Assembly: GCA_047974565.1 (NCBI GenBank) | Contig: JBKECN010000046.1 | Location: 1-64,000, forward strand | Reading direction: 5' to 3' | Source of the DNA: JBDIAG01 sp047974565 | Lineage (GTDB): Bacteria; Actinomycetota; Actinomycetes; Actinomycetales; CAWJMD01 | DNA length: 64,000 nt | Part shown: positions 43,586 to 52,201 of the stretch, one piece after another | Position numbering within the stretch: position 1 is the stretch's first letter | Layout of the letters: the number at the start of each line of letters is the position of its first letter | The notes under the pieces: model-generated | Seen by the model: the letters and a program-made list of their open reading frames with translations, nothing else | What the model was told of the DNA's origin: nothing | The model's database searches: none | Program-made: the position numbers and the translations under genes

Positions 43586-44251
43586 GTGAACCAGTCCCCT
43601 GACAGCCACGGCGATTCCCGGCCCGCCGTCGGCCATCGCGACCGGATCGTCGTCGTCGCCGGCCTGCGTGCCAACGTGCCCGACCACTGGCAGACGAGGT
43701 TTGCCGCGGCCCACCCGCAGGTCACGGTGGTGGACTCGTTCTCCCGGTCGAAACTCGATCTGGACGGGAGGATCCGCGACCTGCAGGACGCCGTCGACAG
43801 ACTCGACGGCCCGGCGACCATCCTGGCGCACAGCGCCGGGGTGCTGGTCACCGTCCATTGGGCGGCACGGTCCACGACGCCGGTGCGAGGTGCGCTGCTG
43901 GCGACCCCGCCGGACCTCACCGACGAACTCCCTGCGCAGTACCCGCGGCTGGCCCAGTTGGCCGAGGCAGGCTGGCTGCCGATCCCCACAGATCGGCTCC
44001 GGTTCCCGTCGGTGCTGGGCGTCAGCGCCAACGACCCACTCGGCCACGCGAGCCGGGTACGCGCGCTGGGCCAGGCCTGGGGCAGTGAGGCCGTGGACCT
44101 GGGCGCCGTCGGTCATCTCAACCCCGAGGCCGGCTATGGCGAGTGGCCCGGCCTGGCGGACCTGCTGAACCGGACGCAGGCCCTCGCCGCGGCAGCCATC
44201 GATGCCATCGCGGTCGGCACGCGTGCACCGGGAGCCACAGCGCACCGGTGA
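43586..44251 (+). CDS. RBBP9/YdeN-family serine hydrolase
   Basis: The GTG at 43586 lies one base after the transporter stop and gives 221 residues. RIVVVAGLRANVPDHWQ at about 20-36 is the RBBP9 opening. The nucleophile serine lies in LAHSAGVLV, the aspartate in VSANDPLG and the histidine in GHLNPEAGYGEW. Intracellular esterase or amidase of unknown target. Tight coupling with the transporter suggests a shared pathway. Confidence 0.82.
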   Translation: MNQSPDSHGDSRPAVGHRDRIVVVAGLRANVPDHWQTRFAAAHPQVTVVDSFSRSKLDLDGRIRDLQDAVDRLDGPATILAHSAGVLVTVHWAARSTTPVRGALLATPPDLTDELPAQYPRLAQLAEAGWLPIPTDRLRFPSVLGVSANDPLGHASRVRALGQAWGSEAVDLGAVGHLNPEAGYGEWPGLADLLNRTQALAAAAIDAIAVGTRAPGATAHR

Positions 44252-44260
44252 CCTGGGCGG

Positions 44261-46441
44261 TTACGGCGCGGGTTCGTCCTGCCCCAGTGTGATTCCCTTG
44301 CCCGCAGCGCTGAGCAGCCCGCCGACCGCGCTCAGGCCACCGCTGCGGGCCGCCAGCGCGGAGGCACCGATCCTGGCCACCTCGCTGTTGGCCAGCCCGA
44401 CGACGAAGTCCTGGACGTTGCGGCTGGCCTCCAGCGAACGCTCACCCGCCCGACCTGCCCCGGCCGAGGCCGCCTCGCCCGCGCTCATCGCGGCGGCAAC
44501 GGCGCCGGACAGCTGGGAGGTCGAATCCGGGGGCGCCGCGGACTGCAGCGCCGCCAGCACCGCGGCCTCGTCGGCTTCCTCGACCAGCAGCTTCTGATCC
44601 TTCAGCGCGACCAGGGCCTCGGAGAAGTCCAGAGGCGGGGCTACCGCGACGTCCCGGGCTCGGCTCGCCGTACTCACCTCGCCCATCTGCGGGGGCAGGA
44701 TCGGAATCGGCGAGTCCTGCCAGTTCCAGAACCGGGTGATGTCGATCTTCTCCGCCGAGTTCGACTGGCCGAGAACGGCTTCAGCGAACACACCTTCCGA
44801 AGGCAGCACCACCTGCGAGTGCCTGGTGGTGCGCCGGGTGAAGCTCCGTTCGAAGGCCTCGGCCTGGTCGCGTCGCGATGCCGGGAAGTCCCACCGGAAG
44901 GCGACCATGGAACCGAAGTAGCCGATCGGAGTCGGATCGATCAGACCGCCGATCTCCTGGCCCTCGTACTCCCCGTAGGGGAAGGTGCGGTCGGCCAGCA
45001 GGCGCCGCCACACGGGTGGCTTGATTCTCATCCACATCTGCTGGTTCAGCACATCCCGCTGCTGCTGCAGGATGCCGTGCAACCTGGTGTACAGATCGAG
45101 CCTGGCCTGCAGGACATCGAGTTCCTTGTCCACCAGCTTCAGTTCGGCCTCCGAGTCCGGGGTGGTGCTCTCCAGTGCGTCAAGTTCCGCCTGGACATGG
45201 TCTCTGCGTACCAGCACTTCGGTGCGGTTGTCGCGGTACTGGGCGACCACCCCAGGGTCGGCGTCGGGATTGGCGCCGAGGGTCTTGAGCATGGCATCGA
45301 CCTGGGCCAGCTCACGCACCTTGTCACGCAGGGAGCGACGGTACATCGCCATCGTCGCCTGGTTCGTGGCGATCTCCTGGCGCAGCGTGGCGGACCGCTC
45401 CCGCTGCGCTTGCACAGCAGCCTGCACCCGCGGTGCCTCGGTGCGGTAATCGCCCACCCTCTGTTCCAGTTCGGTGGCACCCAGGTCGCGCAGCACCTCG
45501 CGCAGCAGTTCCACGGTGGCCTCGCTGAACTCGTTCATGCCGGCCTCGTCGAAGTCGAACGGTACGAGGGGTACGAAAATGCAGCGATCAGCCTGAATCA
45601 CCTTGGTCTCCAGGGCAAAGATCTGCAGACACTCGAAGTACTGCATCGTCAGGGCGTGGGCGTGGTTGTAGTTCGCAACCACCCGAGTGCTGGTGCTCTG
45701 CTGCTCCGACTCCACCACCTCCTGGATCTGGGTGGCCCGCGCGGTACGGGTGGCCTGGGCAACCTGCTGGGTGGTCTGCTGAATGTCCTTCACGGCGGAC
45801 AGGCCGACAGTGCGACTGCCGGTGCTGGACGAGGCAACCAGCCCCTGACGATTCGTGGTGGAACCCGAGGCGCTGCCACCCCAGAGCAGGAAGCCGGCGT
45901 GCCCCCCGGCCTCGGCCTGGCTGGCACTCGCCGTCGTGGCCGTCGTCGAGGAGGCGGCATGGCTGGCCACAGCCTCCTGCACGCTCACCGCCGAGATATC
46001 GGCCGAGGAGATGCTGCCCAGCGACTCGACGTCGTCGCGCCGTTGCTCGTCCTTCACCTGGGTCTGGCGGCGCCAGTCGACGATGGCGAGCCGGGTCACC
46101 TCCCCCGGCGCCAGGCACAACGACATCCGTAGCTCGCCCAAGGCCAGCCCCTTCTGGAACCAGCCCTGCTCGAAGGTGAGCAACACCCCGGTCGCAGGGT
46201 GGTCCTGTGCCGCCGGCGGAGGCGAGAAGGGGTCCAGTGCTTCGTTGAGCGGCTCGCCTTCGGCCGAGCCTCCGGCAACATCGGTGACGATGAGCTGCTG
46301 ATAGAACGCCGTATTCGATACCGGCCCCATCTTCGGGACGAGTTCCGTCGGCGTTTCCTCGGATACTGATAAATCGATCACAATGGCCCTTTCCGAACGG
46401 CGGGACGCAACCGGCTCGTCAGGATTACCAGCATTCACCAT
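44261..46441 (-). CDS. Large coiled-coil-containing protein of unknown function
   Basis: The 726-residue product has a long acidic N-terminal third. One segment, GVLLTFEQGWFQKGLALGELRMSLCLAPGEVTRLAIVDW (near 85-125), looks like a conserved core. A low-complexity Ser/Thr/Ala region follows at about 140-240. A NYNHAHALTMQYFECLQIFALETKVIQADRCIFVPLV core lies near 260-295. Heptad-like coiled coil spans about 330-480. A tryptophan/proline-rich segment (FWNWQDSPIPILPPQM) follows, then a Gly/Ala-rich tail. I do not recognise the family. No signal peptide or membrane segment is present. It is divergent from the SLATT-like gene across 411 bases. The start is not supported by a ribosome-binding site. 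Confidence 0.6.
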   Translation of the reverse strand: MVNAGNPDEPVASRRSERAIVIDLSVSEETPTELVPKMGPVSNTAFYQQLIVTDVAGGSAEGEPLNEALDPFSPPPAAQDHPATGVLLTFEQGWFQKGLALGELRMSLCLAPGEVTRLAIVDWRRQTQVKDEQRRDDVESLGSISSADISAVSVQEAVASHAASSTTATTASASQAEAGGHAGFLLWGGSASGSTTNRQGLVASSSTGSRTVGLSAVKDIQQTTQQVAQATRTARATQIQEVVESEQQSTSTRVVANYNHAHALTMQYFECLQIFALETKVIQADRCIFVPLVPFDFDEAGMNEFSEATVELLREVLRDLGATELEQRVGDYRTEAPRVQAAVQAQRERSATLRQEIATNQATMAMYRRSLRDKVRELAQVDAMLKTLGANPDADPGVVAQYRDNRTEVLVRRDHVQAELDALESTTPDSEAELKLVDKELDVLQARLDLYTRLHGILQQQRDVLNQQMWMRIKPPVWRRLLADRTFPYGEYEGQEIGGLIDPTPIGYFGSMVAFRWDFPASRRDQAEAFERSFTRRTTRHSQVVLPSEGVFAEAVLGQSNSAEKIDITRFWNWQDSPIPILPPQMGEVSTASRARDVAVAPPLDFSEALVALKDQKLLVEEADEAAVLAALQSAAPPDSTSQLSGAVAAAMSAGEAASAGAGRAGERSLEASRNVQDFVVGLANSEVARIGASALAARSGGLSAVGGLLSAAGKGITLGQDEPAP

Positions 46442-46852
46442 GCGGTGGCAATACTCGTGGGACGTGCATCTGCTCCTCGCGCGTCCATCAGGAACGAAAG
46501 CCCCATAGCCGCCATCGATGGGGTCAGGTTTGAGGTGAAATCGATTCGAGGAACCGTTGTGGATCGATTCATGGATGGTCGAAATCTGTTGCCCGATAAA
46601 CGATTACATCCCACCATAGGATCCGATCGGGGACTGACCGGTGCCCACGGGGGGTTGACCTCACCCTTCGTAGGGGCCAGACTTGCCACCCATCCTGTGA
46701 AGCTGGCGGCCGCAATGAGAATTCACCCGTGACAGCGTGACCTTGCCTTCTCGTCACGTGTGCGCTTTTCTCTCGCCAATCCGGCCTGGCCTTGAGCAGC
46801 CCAGTCGCGCCCCATTCACAATCTCTCTCGACGCACTGAAAGGCGCGGATTC
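46442..46852. other. Divergent intergenic region of lower GC
   Basis: No gene is supported. The stretch 46,530-46,640 is notably A/T-rich for this genome and carries ATCGATTC twice (near 46,538 and 46,562). Divergent promoters for the coiled-coil and SLATT-like genes are likely here. No operator is clear. Confidence 0.4.
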
Positions 46853-47332
46853 ATGAACCATGCCGCGGAGCTCGGACCACAAACACCCGGGCAGCGGCGC
46901 TACGACGGCGCCCTGCGGCGTCGGCTCCGCCTGGCAACCATGGCAGGCTCCGCGCGCGCGATCGGGATTCAGGTCGTGTGGCTGGTCATCATCGTCGCCG
47001 GGGCGGCGATTCCGCTCACCGACGCGGTCCTGCCCGGCTGGGACTGGATAAGCCCGACCTTGGGATTCATCATCGTCGTGGCCGCCGGGCTGGAACGAAT
47101 CTTCCGTCGCACCACCGACGCAGCCGTCAGCCTCGACGAACTGCGGCGCAGCCTGGCCCGGGAACGACGGGGACTGCTCACGGGGATCGGCCCGTACGAA
47201 GCCTCGGAGGCGGACTACGTCCTCTTCATCGAGAGAGCCGAAGCACTCATCGCCGAGTACGACGCCCAGATGGTCGCCTACGCTCGGCGGGTAGTGGGGC
47301 AAGACCAGTCGTCGTCGGATACGTCGTCGTAG
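46853..47332 (+). CDS. DUF4231/SLATT-like small membrane protein
   Basis: This 159-residue protein has two adjacent membrane segments (IQVVWLVIIVAGAAIPLTDAV and ISPTLGFIIVVAAGLERIF). A helix then carries DELRRSLARERRGLLTGIGPYEASEADYVLFIERAEALIAEYD. This pattern (R-E-x-x-x-F/L, GxGPY, F-x-E-R-x-E) is that of DUF4231, related to SLATT proteins. SLATT domains are predicted pore-forming effectors in prokaryotic conflict systems. Whether it has a partner sensor is not clear; the divergent coiled-coil gene is one candidate. AAAGG lies upstream of the ATG. Confidence 0.7.
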   Translation: MNHAAELGPQTPGQRRYDGALRRRLRLATMAGSARAIGIQVVWLVIIVAGAAIPLTDAVLPGWDWISPTLGFIIVVAAGLERIFRRTTDAAVSLDELRRSLARERRGLLTGIGPYEASEADYVLFIERAEALIAEYDAQMVAYARRVVGQDQSSSDTSS

Positions 47333-47611
47333 GCGCCGGCACCGCCGGGCTCCCGGACCGCCTGGCCCCCAAGACCCCTGCACCGACACATGCGGGTGTG
47401 CTTGGCACCCGGACGGGCCCCCGGCACCTGCGCGACCACCACCCGATGCTCGCGGCACCGCACCCGCGGCGCGTCGGCCTCCAAGTAGACCGTATCCGGT
47501 TTGGTGGAGGATGGTTGGGGTTGCTTGGATTGAAGGGAGATTCGTGATGGGTTCACTCCCACGGGGCGCGTCGCCGCCGTTCCGGCACCTGGGTCAGGGC
47601 GAACCTTTCTT

Positions 47612-47950
47612 CTACTCCAGTATCCACGCAAAATGCTTCTTATAGACGTGCCGTGCCTCTCGCTCCTGTAACCAGTATTTGATTCTCACAAACTCTCCAT
47701 ACCAATTGATAAGGCCTTGATTCAACTCAACCTTAGCATCAGAATCATCCGGGTCAGCTCGGTCTGAGAAATTCCACTCTCCATGCCCATCAAGCCAGAC
47801 GAGTTGCATATCGACCCCGTCCGCCCCTCGCTCATAAAACGACTCCAAGACCTCGACGCGGAGGTACGCTTCTAGCGCGCCTGGTTTGTTTACGGCGCAA
47901 ATGCGTTCATGGAAGGAATTGGACGTTTTCTCTACCACCACGGCGCCCAC
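47612..47950 (-). CDS. Orphan small protein in a lower-GC patch, possible immunity protein
   Basis: The 112-residue product starts at a GTG at 47950; an in-frame stop lies five codons upstream. It is rich in aromatic and acidic residues (LVWLDGHGEWNF, WYGEFVRIKYWLQ), with no membrane segment or known family. The codon use is markedly less GC-rich than neighbours, as often seen for immunity genes acquired with RHS toxins. RHS debris lies just to the right on the same strand. Immunity function is inferred from context only. Confidence 0.5.
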   Translation of the reverse strand: MGAVVVEKTSNSFHERICAVNKPGALEAYLRVEVLESFYERGADGVDMQLVWLDGHGEWNFSDRADPDDSDAKVELNQGLINWYGEFVRIKYWLQEREARHVYKKHFAWILE

Positions 47951-47964
47951 CGCCGAGGCTTTCT

Positions 47965-48719
47965 ATGATTGACGTGAAAATTGTTCGTCATTCTACCTCT
48001 TATAGGACGGGGCCCGATACTGGCGGAGACCATCTCGAGAATAGGAGCGCTTCACGCCGTTGCGGTTCAGGCTCTTGGCCGCCCCCCGTCCAGTCCACAT
48101 CTTCCAGCGTGGACGCGGTGCTGGTCCCGGTGACCGGATCCGCGGTCGTGTCGGTAGTCGCGGCCAAACCACTCCCCAGATAAGCCAGGTACCGGGTCGT
48201 GGTCGAACGCGTCCCCCAGTCACCGGTCGAGTCTCCACCGTCCAGGCGGGGTTGTCACTGGTATCGACATATCCACGGGCCAGCGGGGTGACCATGACTA
48301 CTCCTGCTTATCCGTGGACCGGTTGATGCCGCGGGCAAAACCGTCAGGAGCCGTCGGGTCTTCGCCAGTGGGACCACGACCGGGGTATACGGGTGTGACG
48401 CAGTGGGTGGGTTATGACCCTAGCCGGGGGTTGACACCCGTCACCGGAGTAGCCGGTGCCACGCTGTCGCATCGGGCGGATACTCGGTCAACGCGACCAC
48501 CAGCGCCGACACTACGCAGGGGTACACGTACGACACGGTGGCCAGCGACTGGCGACGTCGAGTACGGGTAGGGGGTGAAGTCGTTGACCCAGATGCTGCC
48601 CACCCGGGCCTGCCCGATAGCCAGGCCCGAGCGGGCCCCCTTCACCGTGAACGTGACATCACCCCGTACCACCACCGGATTCGCCAGGCCCAGGCCGCTG
48701 TCGATCGCCTAGGTCAGCC
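47965..48719 (-). pseudogene. RHS-type gene debris, at least two fragments
   Basis: Read on the minus strand, 48,020-48,300 codes in shifted frames for DNPAWTVETR followed by DWGTRSTTTRYLAYLGSGLAATTDTTADPVTG. This resembles the middle of actinobacterial RHS proteins. Bases 48,412-48,675 code for VVVRGDVTFTVKGARSGLAIGQARVG, another fragment. Frames are broken several times and no intact gene is left. The region was probably the C-terminal or duplicated part of the RHS gene at its right. Confidence 0.6.
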
Positions 48720-48721
48720 AG

Positions 48722-49201
48722 CTAGCCTTCGAAAGAAATTCCCCGCTCCCGAGCCAAATCGGCCAGTACTTTCCGTGCTTTGTCGTAGCCTCGTGCAGAG
48801 AGAACCAAGAATGTAACCTCTCGGATTCTTCCAACCTTACGATGCAGGGAAACGCGCAGGAAGAACGCAGCCCTGTCCCATTCCGGACTCGAATCCGGAG
48901 AGTACAGAAAAATCCTAGCCAGGGAATCCCATTCCACCGTTACCCACCCTCCCCACGGGAAACGACGCCATCTAAGCCCCTCTGGAACGGAGAATAATCG
49001 GCGACCACCGGGCACCAGACGCCACAGAAGAGCCCGGATAACCCCCATGGCAATGGATACTGTTGAAACGAAGATGATCACCTCCAGAGGCGCCCCAACA
49101 ATCAGCAATAGACTATCGAAAGGCACGCACATGATCACTCCGGCCTTAATCGGGCGCCAACAGACCCTAAATTCTGGTGAGATAATCTCGGTAGCGCTCA
49201 T
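48722..49201 (-). CDS. Unrecognised membrane protein coupled to the RHS remnant, possible immunity protein
   Basis: The 159-residue product starts with ATG overlapping the stop of the RHS frame (ATGA at 49198-49201). It has two hydrophobic segments (AGVIMCVPFDSLLLIVGAPLEV and IIFVSTVSIAMGVIRALLW). A soluble domain follows with VTVEWDSLARIFLYSPDSSPEWDRAAFFLRVSLH, reminiscent of a PH-like fold. It is lower in GC than the genome. Its position fits a cognate immunity protein of a lost RHS toxin tip. Confidence 0.6.
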   Translation of the reverse strand: MSATEIISPEFRVCWRPIKAGVIMCVPFDSLLLIVGAPLEVIIFVSTVSIAMGVIRALLWRLVPGGRRLFSVPEGLRWRRFPWGGWVTVEWDSLARIFLYSPDSSPEWDRAAFFLRVSLHRKVGRIREVTFLVLSARGYDKARKVLADLARERGISFEG

Positions 49202-51985
49202 CGCCGGTTGCGGCGCCCATGCCCGGCGGTGTCATAGCTGGTGGTCTGGGTGATCCCACCCGGCATCACCTGCCGCACCAGGTTCCCCGCCGCGTCATAC
49301 GCCCCGGCGAACGACACCGTCCGCCCGCTCGTGACGTGGGTCACGGTAGTGGGCATGCCCCGCCGCTCCACCGTCCCGTCCGCGTCCGCGCCGTACCCAT
49401 ACGTCGTGGTGCCCTTCGGATCAGTCACGGTCAACACCCGACCCGCATTGTCCAACGTGGTGGTCGTGGCCGACTGCCCAGCCGGGGTGTACGTGGTGGC
49501 CCGGCCCCACGCGTCGTACCCGGTGTCCAGGGTCCCTGCTGAGGAGGTGACCCGGGTGACCAGGCCCGTGCTGGTGGCATACGTTGTCGTGGTCGCTGGC
49601 ACGCCCGGGCTGGCGGTGACCCCGGCCAGTGACACCTCGGTGGTGGTGGGACGGCCCGCGGTGTCGTACCCGAGGGTCGTGGTCCGTGACACGCCCGCGG
49701 TCGCGGTGGTCTCCACCGTGGTGGCCGGGGCCAACCACACCGTGTACGCGGATACCCGGGACAGGGTCTGGGTCCCCGCCAGGACCGCTGGGCCGGTGGT
49801 GCAGGTCAGGCCGTTCCATTCCGGTTTGTTCCCGCACGCGGGGTCGGTGGGGTGCGCGCCCGCAGTGTAGTAGCGGGTCTGCCACGTCCCCGGCCCCGCA
49901 GCCGGACTCGTGGCACCACCAGACTCCGACGGCTGCCGGGACTGGATCACCCGCCCTGTCGAATCCAGGGTGGTGTCCCGCACCTCATCCCCGGGCCCGG
50001 CGCCATACCCCGGACCGGTCGGGGTCGGGTTCTTGATCGCGGTCACCCGGGTCGGGGTACCCCACACCCACCCCGACGTATCGCCCGTGGCGGGACCGCC
50101 GTCATGGGCGGCGTAGTCGGTGCGGGTCACCGCACTGACCGTGGAATCCGGGTCGGTCTGATACGTGGGGGAGGTGGCATCGACCGCGCCGGTGACCGAC
50201 GTGGTGGCCAGGGAATATCCCAGGCCGGTCTTGGGATCCACCCCGCTGTTGGGGGCGGCCTCGTCATACACGGTGCGTTGGTGTGGTCTCGCCCACACCA
50301 TCGCCCCACCCGGGCCCGGGACCTGCCGGGCCGGTCCCCACTCATCAGTGGCCCGGGTCCCGGCGGGTACCACGACGGTGCCGGTGGGCACGGTCCGGGT
50401 CGACCCGTCCGGATTCGACGCGGTCACCGCCGCGGTGGTGACAATGTCCGGGTTGTACGCGGTGATCGTGGCGAACCGGTCCACCCCGACCGCACCCGGG
50501 ACCGCCGCGTTCGCGGCCCGCCACGCCGCGAAATCACTCGCGTCGATCGACCGCACCACATTGTCATGGTCGTCGTAATCGGTGGCGGTGACCTGCCACG
50601 CCCCCGCCCCGTACGCGGCGGTATTCACCGTGTACCCGGTCAGGTCCGTGTACTGCACCGACGCATACTGCCAATCCCCCGCAGACACCGACCCCGGGGT
50701 GTCACCCACCGAACCCGCCGGCCGATCCGCATCGAACACCGCGAACCCCACCGTCGGAGTATGCCCCTGATCCCACCCACCCTCCGGCTCAGGTGCGGTG
50801 GCCGCCCGCAGATCCGGCAGCCCCGACGTGGCCTGCGTGGCGTCAATCCCATACACGTACGAGGCAACCCGCACCGGGGACCCACCACCCGAGGCGGGGT
50901 CACGGGACACACTCATCAGGTGGGTGGCCGCCACCCCGTTGACCGGGCTCGTGGTGTACCCGAACCGCCACGTCGCCAACCCCGGCGGAGTCAGGCTCGC
51001 CACCCGCGGCGTCGTCCCGTCATAGGAGTACCCCGTCGCCAGGCCGGTGCGCGGGTCGGTCACCGACGCCAACCGACCCGAGGCGTCATAGGCGTAGGAA
51101 GCCACCCCGATGGAGTCCATCCCGGCACCACCCGCCTTCGCCGGATTCCACAGGTTCGCGGTCACACTCGTCAGTTTCCCCGTCGAAGCACCACTCGTGC
51201 CATAGGAAAGACTCAGATACCGACACCCGGCCGCGGTCGGCGCCGACCCCGTACACGTCACCCCCGGCCCGTCGGAGCCAGGATCTGGGTCACCCGACCC
51301 GTCGAATCACGCGTATACGTCGTGGTACCAGCATTGCCGGGTTCCTTCACCAAGCCAGGAGTGAACACCGCAGCCGTCGACGCCGTCGCCGCGGTCTTAC
51401 CCGCCCACGTGGTCACCGTGCCGTCAGGCTCGCTCAACGTGACATCAACCAGCCCGTCCGTGCCCGGCTGGGCCGTGCCGGCACCGTCCACGGCCACCGT
51501 GTCCCCCACGAACAGGCTCACCCCCTCCAGAGCGGTGTCATCATCAGCGGCCCGCCACGTCCCGGTCGCCAAGCCCGCACCCACCCGCTTACCGCCGGTC
51601 GGAGTAGATGAAACACACCAGCAACTCCATCCGGGCCGGCAAGCGTCCGAGCCACCATCGCGTTGCTCGAGATGTCCACCACCTTGTCGAACGTGGCCAT
51701 GCCCTCGGCGACAGTGACCGCCACATTGGCCGCCGGATCCGAGGTCCACACCGCTGCCGCGTCCCCGGCGGCCCGATACGGCACCCTCGGGGGGACCGTG
51801 CCGCTCGCGGGGTGGCAGCGCCCCAGGCGCCACCAACCCGCTGGCAGCTGGGATGCGGTGACCGGATGGACCGGGGTTCTCGAATATCTGCCAGTTCGGC
51901 AATATTGCCAACGTTCCGGGCGTGATCCGAGTAGCGTCTCTATGACAGGAAACGGCCAGACAAGCAATATAGGACGAACACTCAT
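49198..51985 (-). pseudogene. RHS/YD-repeat protein, frameshifted and truncated
   Basis: The longest open part (49198-51261) codes for 687 residues with YD-type repeats such as YDASGRLASVTDPRTG, YDTAGRPTTTEV and LDNAGRVLTVTDPKGTTTYGYG. Upstream, frame 51258-51600 continues (DSTGRVTQILAPTG) and another frame, 51610-51850, codes for VAVTVAEGMATFDKVVDISSNAMVART, typical N-terminal neighbours in RHS proteins. At least two frameshifts therefore break it, near 51,262 and 51,610. No signal peptide or toxin tip remains. The C-terminal end stops abruptly at SYDTAGHG. Intact relatives are cell-wall or secreted polymorphic toxins. Confidence 0.8.
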
Positions 51986-52201
51986 CTGCCGTGTGCCGTG
52001 ACGGGGGCGACCGTCCAGCCACTCTCGGTGAGCCTCACCTGATCGCGGTTAGGTAAGGCTGGCCCAAACCGGGGGCAGCGCATCGTGACCCGTTGCGACA
52101 AATCGGGTCGTGGGTGAAACCCCAAGCGCTGCGGCCTCACGGTCCGCAGATGCTGGGAAAAATGGTTCTGTTGCCATTTGGATCTCGGGGGAGTGTGCTG
52201 G

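Noticed and set aside
47310..47370. Reading YVVVGAGTAGLPDRLA, which looks like the start of a GMC oxidoreductase
   Set aside because: It overlaps the end of the SLATT-like gene in another frame, and no further oxidoreductase motif follows; a chance match or very short relic.
48001..49200. Possible transposase remnant explaining the broken RHS region
   Set aside because: No transposase motif, terminal inverted repeats or target duplications could be seen.
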